Part shown: positions 62,701 through 64,000 of the stretch, in pieces | How the letters are laid out: each line of letters starts with the position of its first letter | How positions within the stretch are numbered: position 1 is the stretch's first letter | DNA from: Lytechinus pictus | Lineage: Eukaryota; Echinodermata; Echinoidea; Temnopleuroida; Toxopneustidae | Assembly: GCF_037042905.1 (NCBI RefSeq) | Contig: NC_087257.1 | Coordinates: 27,961,501 to 28,025,500 of the forward strand | Length of the DNA: 64,000 bases | Direction: 5' to 3' | Program-made: the position numbers and the translations under genes | The notes under the pieces: generated by a model | Seen by the model: only the letters and a program-made list of their open reading frames with translations | The model's database searches: none | Told to the model about the DNA's origin: nothing

Positions 62701-64000
62701 TACGAATTTTAACCTTTAAGCCCCTCATATCATTATGGTCCCAGACAGTATCAGCCTGATACTATCAGGAAAGGGTGTAGCATGAATCTTAATTCATGTC
62801 GCCGATTTTGTTATGATATGCCATTAGAAGTTTTAAAAATATTTATCATCGACATGTTGACGGATTATTTTTCCTTTAATTAATTGTTTTCTTTTTTAAT
62901 CCATTTTTTAAGACGCAAGTTGTGGAAAATTAAGCCTGGTACCAAATCTGTATCGTTACATGGGCTGGCATCCGGGAAGGTATTTCTACACGACGCTCGG
63001 TAAGGATATTGCTGAAAAGCTAGGAGACGAGAATGCCACATTCAAGGTAAGTAAATTCACCCACAACCATGGGCGGAAATCTCTCCCCGAAGGTAGGGGG
63101 GACCAGGGGCGGATCCAGCTCCCGCCAATTTTTTCACCCATATTCTCCCCGATCGGCCGCTCAAAGTTGATTTTTGTTTGTTTCTTTGAAAGGGTTGTCC
63201 CAGTGGCGTAATGAGCCAAAATTCTTGAGGGGGCTTGATACGGCGTATCACATAAAATTAATAAGAAGTTGCGAGCAAAGCGAGCGCCGAGCAAAAATTT
63301 CAAAGATGTTCATTACAAAAATCAAAGTTTGTGATAGATTTTGACATGACATTTGGAAAATAATAGGCTTTATATTTCACCCTTATCTCTTTCCTTTTCT
63401 CTTTTTGTTTCTTGGTCATGAAAAATTGGGGGTGGGGGCAAAACGCCGATGTCCTAACAGTCATTTCTATAAAAAAAAAAAAAAACATTAAAAAGTGTAG
63501 TAATCTCATAAGCCATATTTAAATAGTGCGAGCGCAAAGCGCGAGCTGAATTTTTTTTTCGAATTTTCGATTTTTTTTCATGTATTTTGTCCTGAAAATT
63601 GAATATTCTGGGCAATGTGTGTGAACAAGATGCGTATGCAGCTAAATAATTACTGCGAGCGGTTCTGGCTTGATCTGTAAGAGACCTGATAAGGACGTTT
63701 TGCAGTTAGCCTTTAAGACGATACATATTTCAACTATTAAATAATGCGAGCGCGAAGCGCGAGCTGAAATTTTTTTGACATTCCGATCTAAAAAGTTGAC
63801 ATTCTAAGCACTATTTGTAATCATTAACGGTATAGGTATAAAACCAAACAATTAATGCGAGCCCGAAGCGCGAGTGGAAAGATTGAGATTTCAGACCTAA
63901 TAATGGGACACTTTATTCATGTTATGTAAATCATGAAAAAAGATGGGAAATTTGGTTTTTTCCTACATTAATAATGCGAGTGCAAAGCGCGAGCAGAAAA
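47709..64000 (+). CDS. Patatin-like phospholipase paralogue (gene B), exons 1-4, 3' partial
   Basis: Same predicted role as gene A, a patatin-type lipid hydrolase. Exons: 47709-47821, 61852-62056, 62487-62637 and 62913-63046, with GT-AG borders and the same phases as gene A. The frame is open across all four, giving 201 codons so far. The N-terminus starts MGSDVSTEAE (myristoylation-type). Exon 2 is two codons longer than in A and carries GGGSQGNAY; exon 3 carries GSSVG with the nucleophile Ser. Exon 3 matches A at 44 of 50 residues and exon 4 at 41 of 45, so the duplication is fairly old but constrained. The DGG and EF-hand exons must lie right of the window. Intron 1 is 14,030 bp against 1287 bp in A, owing to insertions. 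Intron 4 begins with another hAT-type element at 63068. Confidence 0.9.
47863..48109. repeat. Repeat with GTTCCGGAGA-type segments, left copy
   Basis: It contains ACAAGCCCGGGAG, TATGTGCCACGG and CCGTTCCGGAGACTC. A related inverted copy lies at about 61260-61480 near the other end of the expanded intron. Confidence 0.5.
48110..49274. mobile_element. 1.17-kb element with inverted ends
   Basis: The left end GTTTGAGCCCCGG, a G run, then CACTTCCATTGACGA and GGATACC is mirrored on the right at 49229-49274 (GGTATCC, TCGTCAATGAAAGTG, CCCGGGGTTTGAGC). No transposase is seen. Confidence 0.6.
49989..50944 (-). repeat. Array of ~150-bp units with YY1-like sites, left arm part 1
   Basis: About six diverged units, each with an AAGATGGCCGCCATG or GCCGCCATCTTG segment (a perfect one at 50462-50473), a TTTGGCATA(C/T)A segment and an ATTTCAAATATTGCCGGCC segment. 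The units run in the opposite sense to those at 59505-60375. The array is cut at 50953 by a hAT-type element and resumes at 53310. Confidence 0.75.
50953..53309. mobile_element. Non-autonomous hAT-type element of GCGCTTCGCGCTCGC units, 2.36 kb
   Basis: The ends CATGGGCGGAAAT and ATTTCCGCCCATG are inverted. An 8-bp duplication CCTGTAAC flanks it at 50945-50952 and 53310-53317. The inside repeats a palindromic block close to GCTCGCGCTTCGCGCTCGC about a dozen times at roughly 100-200 bp spacing (clear copies near 51238, 52037, 52838 and 53061). No transposase frame is visible. The same element family, reversed, starts at 63068. Confidence 0.85.
53310..54090 (-). repeat. YY1-like array, left arm part 2
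   Basis: This continues the array interrupted at 50953. The segment 53720-54090 mirrors 57085-57330 and 59505-59600: GGCCTGCTGGTTTTAGAATA, CTAGAGAGGATCGACTGTCA and ATCTGTCCAATAGATATGC occur in inverse there. Confidence 0.7.
54345..54810. mobile_element. MITE with AAAGGGAAGTTCACCC ends
   Basis: The left end AAAGGGAAGTTCACCCC and right end AGGGTGAACTTCCCCTTT are inverted. It is 466 bp, with no coding frame of interest. Confidence 0.7.
55027..55382 (+). mobile_element. tRNA-derived SINE with long body
   Basis: It has an A box (TGGTGTAGTGGTTCTG), a B box (GTTCGAATCCC at about 55081-55091), a body with GGGTACCCGGTAGGATGCG, a conserved-looking AAAAGCGCTTTATAAA 3' segment and an (ATT)n tail at 55365-55379. 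The 3' segment also ends the LINE fragment at 41116-41580, which suggests a shared LINE-type 3' end used for retroposition. Confidence 0.85.
55614..56965. mobile_element. 1.35-kb element of ~163-bp tandem units, copy 2 (gene B intron 1)
   Basis: Near-identical to 5781-7129 in sequence, length and orientation, with an expanded CGG run at about 55664-55687. Perfect AGGTCAAAGGTCA sites lie at 55831, 56023 and 56186, with neighbouring GTCACATGAC palindromes. The high similarity suggests recent spread. Confidence 0.8.
57080..57400 (+). repeat. YY1-like array, right arm part 1
   Basis: This is the inverse of about 53850-54085. It is followed directly by the foldback element at 57408, which split this arm; the arm resumes at 59505. 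Confidence 0.65.
57408..59520. mobile_element. TU-like foldback element with 15-bp repeat arms
   Basis: The left arm has about 11 copies of a 15-bp unit close to GGTAAAAATGGCAGA (57570-57745). The right arm has about 17 copies in inverse (58946-59205). Inside the repeats the arms continue as unique inverted sequence (57760-57820 against 58866-58940, including AATTGTCAAAAAGCCCCCGC). The loop is about 57835-58860. Outside, unique flanks (57408-57545 and 59218-59520) also occur joined at 26262-26712. Tandem 15-bp repeats in the inverted arms are the described structure of sea urchin TU elements. The KMAEV-type frames are repeat translations. Confidence 0.8.
59505..60375 (+). repeat. YY1-like array, right arm part 2
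   Basis: Four clear units start with ATGGCGGCCATCTTGGAT at about 59750, 59908, 60075 and 60234, a spacing of about 160 bp. AAGATGGCGGC, a core YY1 consensus, is perfect at 59927 and 60254. The units run in the reverse sense to those at 49989-50944. Confidence 0.8.
60691..61260. other. Intron 1 of gene B, mixed sequence
   Basis: No exon is recognised. A short piece at 60979-61005 matches the 15-bp foldback unit (GGCAGAGGTAATATTGGCAA). A GC-rich block lies at 61130-61250. Confidence 0.4.
61261..61480 (-). repeat. Repeat with GTTCCGGAGA-type segments, right copy
   Basis: An inverted relative of 47863-48109 with AGTTCCGGAGATCCCC, TGTGGCACATAGG and CCCCGGGGTTACAAG. Confidence 0.5.
61495..61665. 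mobile_element. Hairpin MITE, 171 bp
   Basis: Long inverted arms: GTTTCATAAAGCTGCTCGTA, then AGAGCGACTTTAAGAACGAC and GGTGATCCTTTCTT, mirrored by AAGAAAGGATCACC, GTTGTTCTTAAAGTCGCTCT and AGCTTTATAAAAC. Nearly the whole element can fold. Confidence 0.8.
62341..62455. repeat. ACT/TAC microsatellite in intron 2 of gene B
   Basis: Same place and type as 35318-35440 in gene A. Confidence 0.8.
63068..64000. mobile_element. Second GCGCTTCGCGC hAT-type element, reversed, 3' end outside the window
   Basis: It begins CATGGGCGGAAATCTCTCCC with CGAAGGTAGGGGG, the inverse of the right end of the 50953-53309 element. Inverted palindromic units of GCGAGCGCGAAGCGCGAGC type follow (for example near 63526, 63746, 63857 and 63975). 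An inner GGGGCGGATCCAG block at about 63108 looks like a further insertion. It lies 21 bp inside intron 4 of gene B. Confidence 0.75.

Overview
This is animal nuclear DNA: AT-rich, with split genes, GT-AG introns and about half its length in transposable elements. The best guess is an echinoderm, probably a sea urchin. The reasons are a foldback element whose arms are 15-bp tandem repeats, as described for sea urchin TU elements, together with tRNA-derived SINEs ending in (ATT)n and many short TIR elements. Amphioxus or a hemichordate is not excluded. No prokaryotic, viral or CRISPR content was seen. Layout: (1) 1-5384 is repeats, including a nested pair of Harbinger-like MITEs. (2) 5385-10797 (+) holds the last six coding exons of SARNP (CIP29/Hcc-1), a nuclear mRNA-export RNA-binding protein; its SAP-domain exon was not found. 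(3) 10798-20346 is intergenic, with MITEs, a SINE and a GAT-type microsatellite. (4) 20347-21870 (-) is an intronless 507-residue class A GPCR. (5) 21871-32690 is intergenic, with a pair of inverted 350-bp repeats about 3 kb apart and a dead LINE. (6) 32780-43795 (+) is a complete 13-exon patatin-like phospholipase gene (gene A, 539 aa). (7) 47709 to the window end (+) is a tandem paralogue (gene B), with exons 1-4 visible. Its first intron has swollen to 14 kb through nested insertions: hAT-type elements, a foldback element, and arrays carrying YY1-like and DR1 motifs. The most interesting coding content is the patatin pair. Splicing by hand gives an open frame across all 13 exons of gene A. 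The product has a patatin catalytic core (GGGxxG, GxSxG, DGG), and an EF-hand region appears to be inserted inside the patatin domain, between the DGG strand region and the usual C-terminal segment. Both paralogues start with MGSDVS, an N-myristoylation-type sequence. Together these suggest a calcium-responsive, membrane-targeted lipid hydrolase; that is an inference from sequence only. The most interesting non-coding content is three kinds of repeat: two near-identical 1.35-kb elements made of ~163-bp units with E-box and DR1 nuclear-receptor motifs; inverted arrays of ~160-bp units with YY1-like sites; and a 7SL/Alu-like SINE head.
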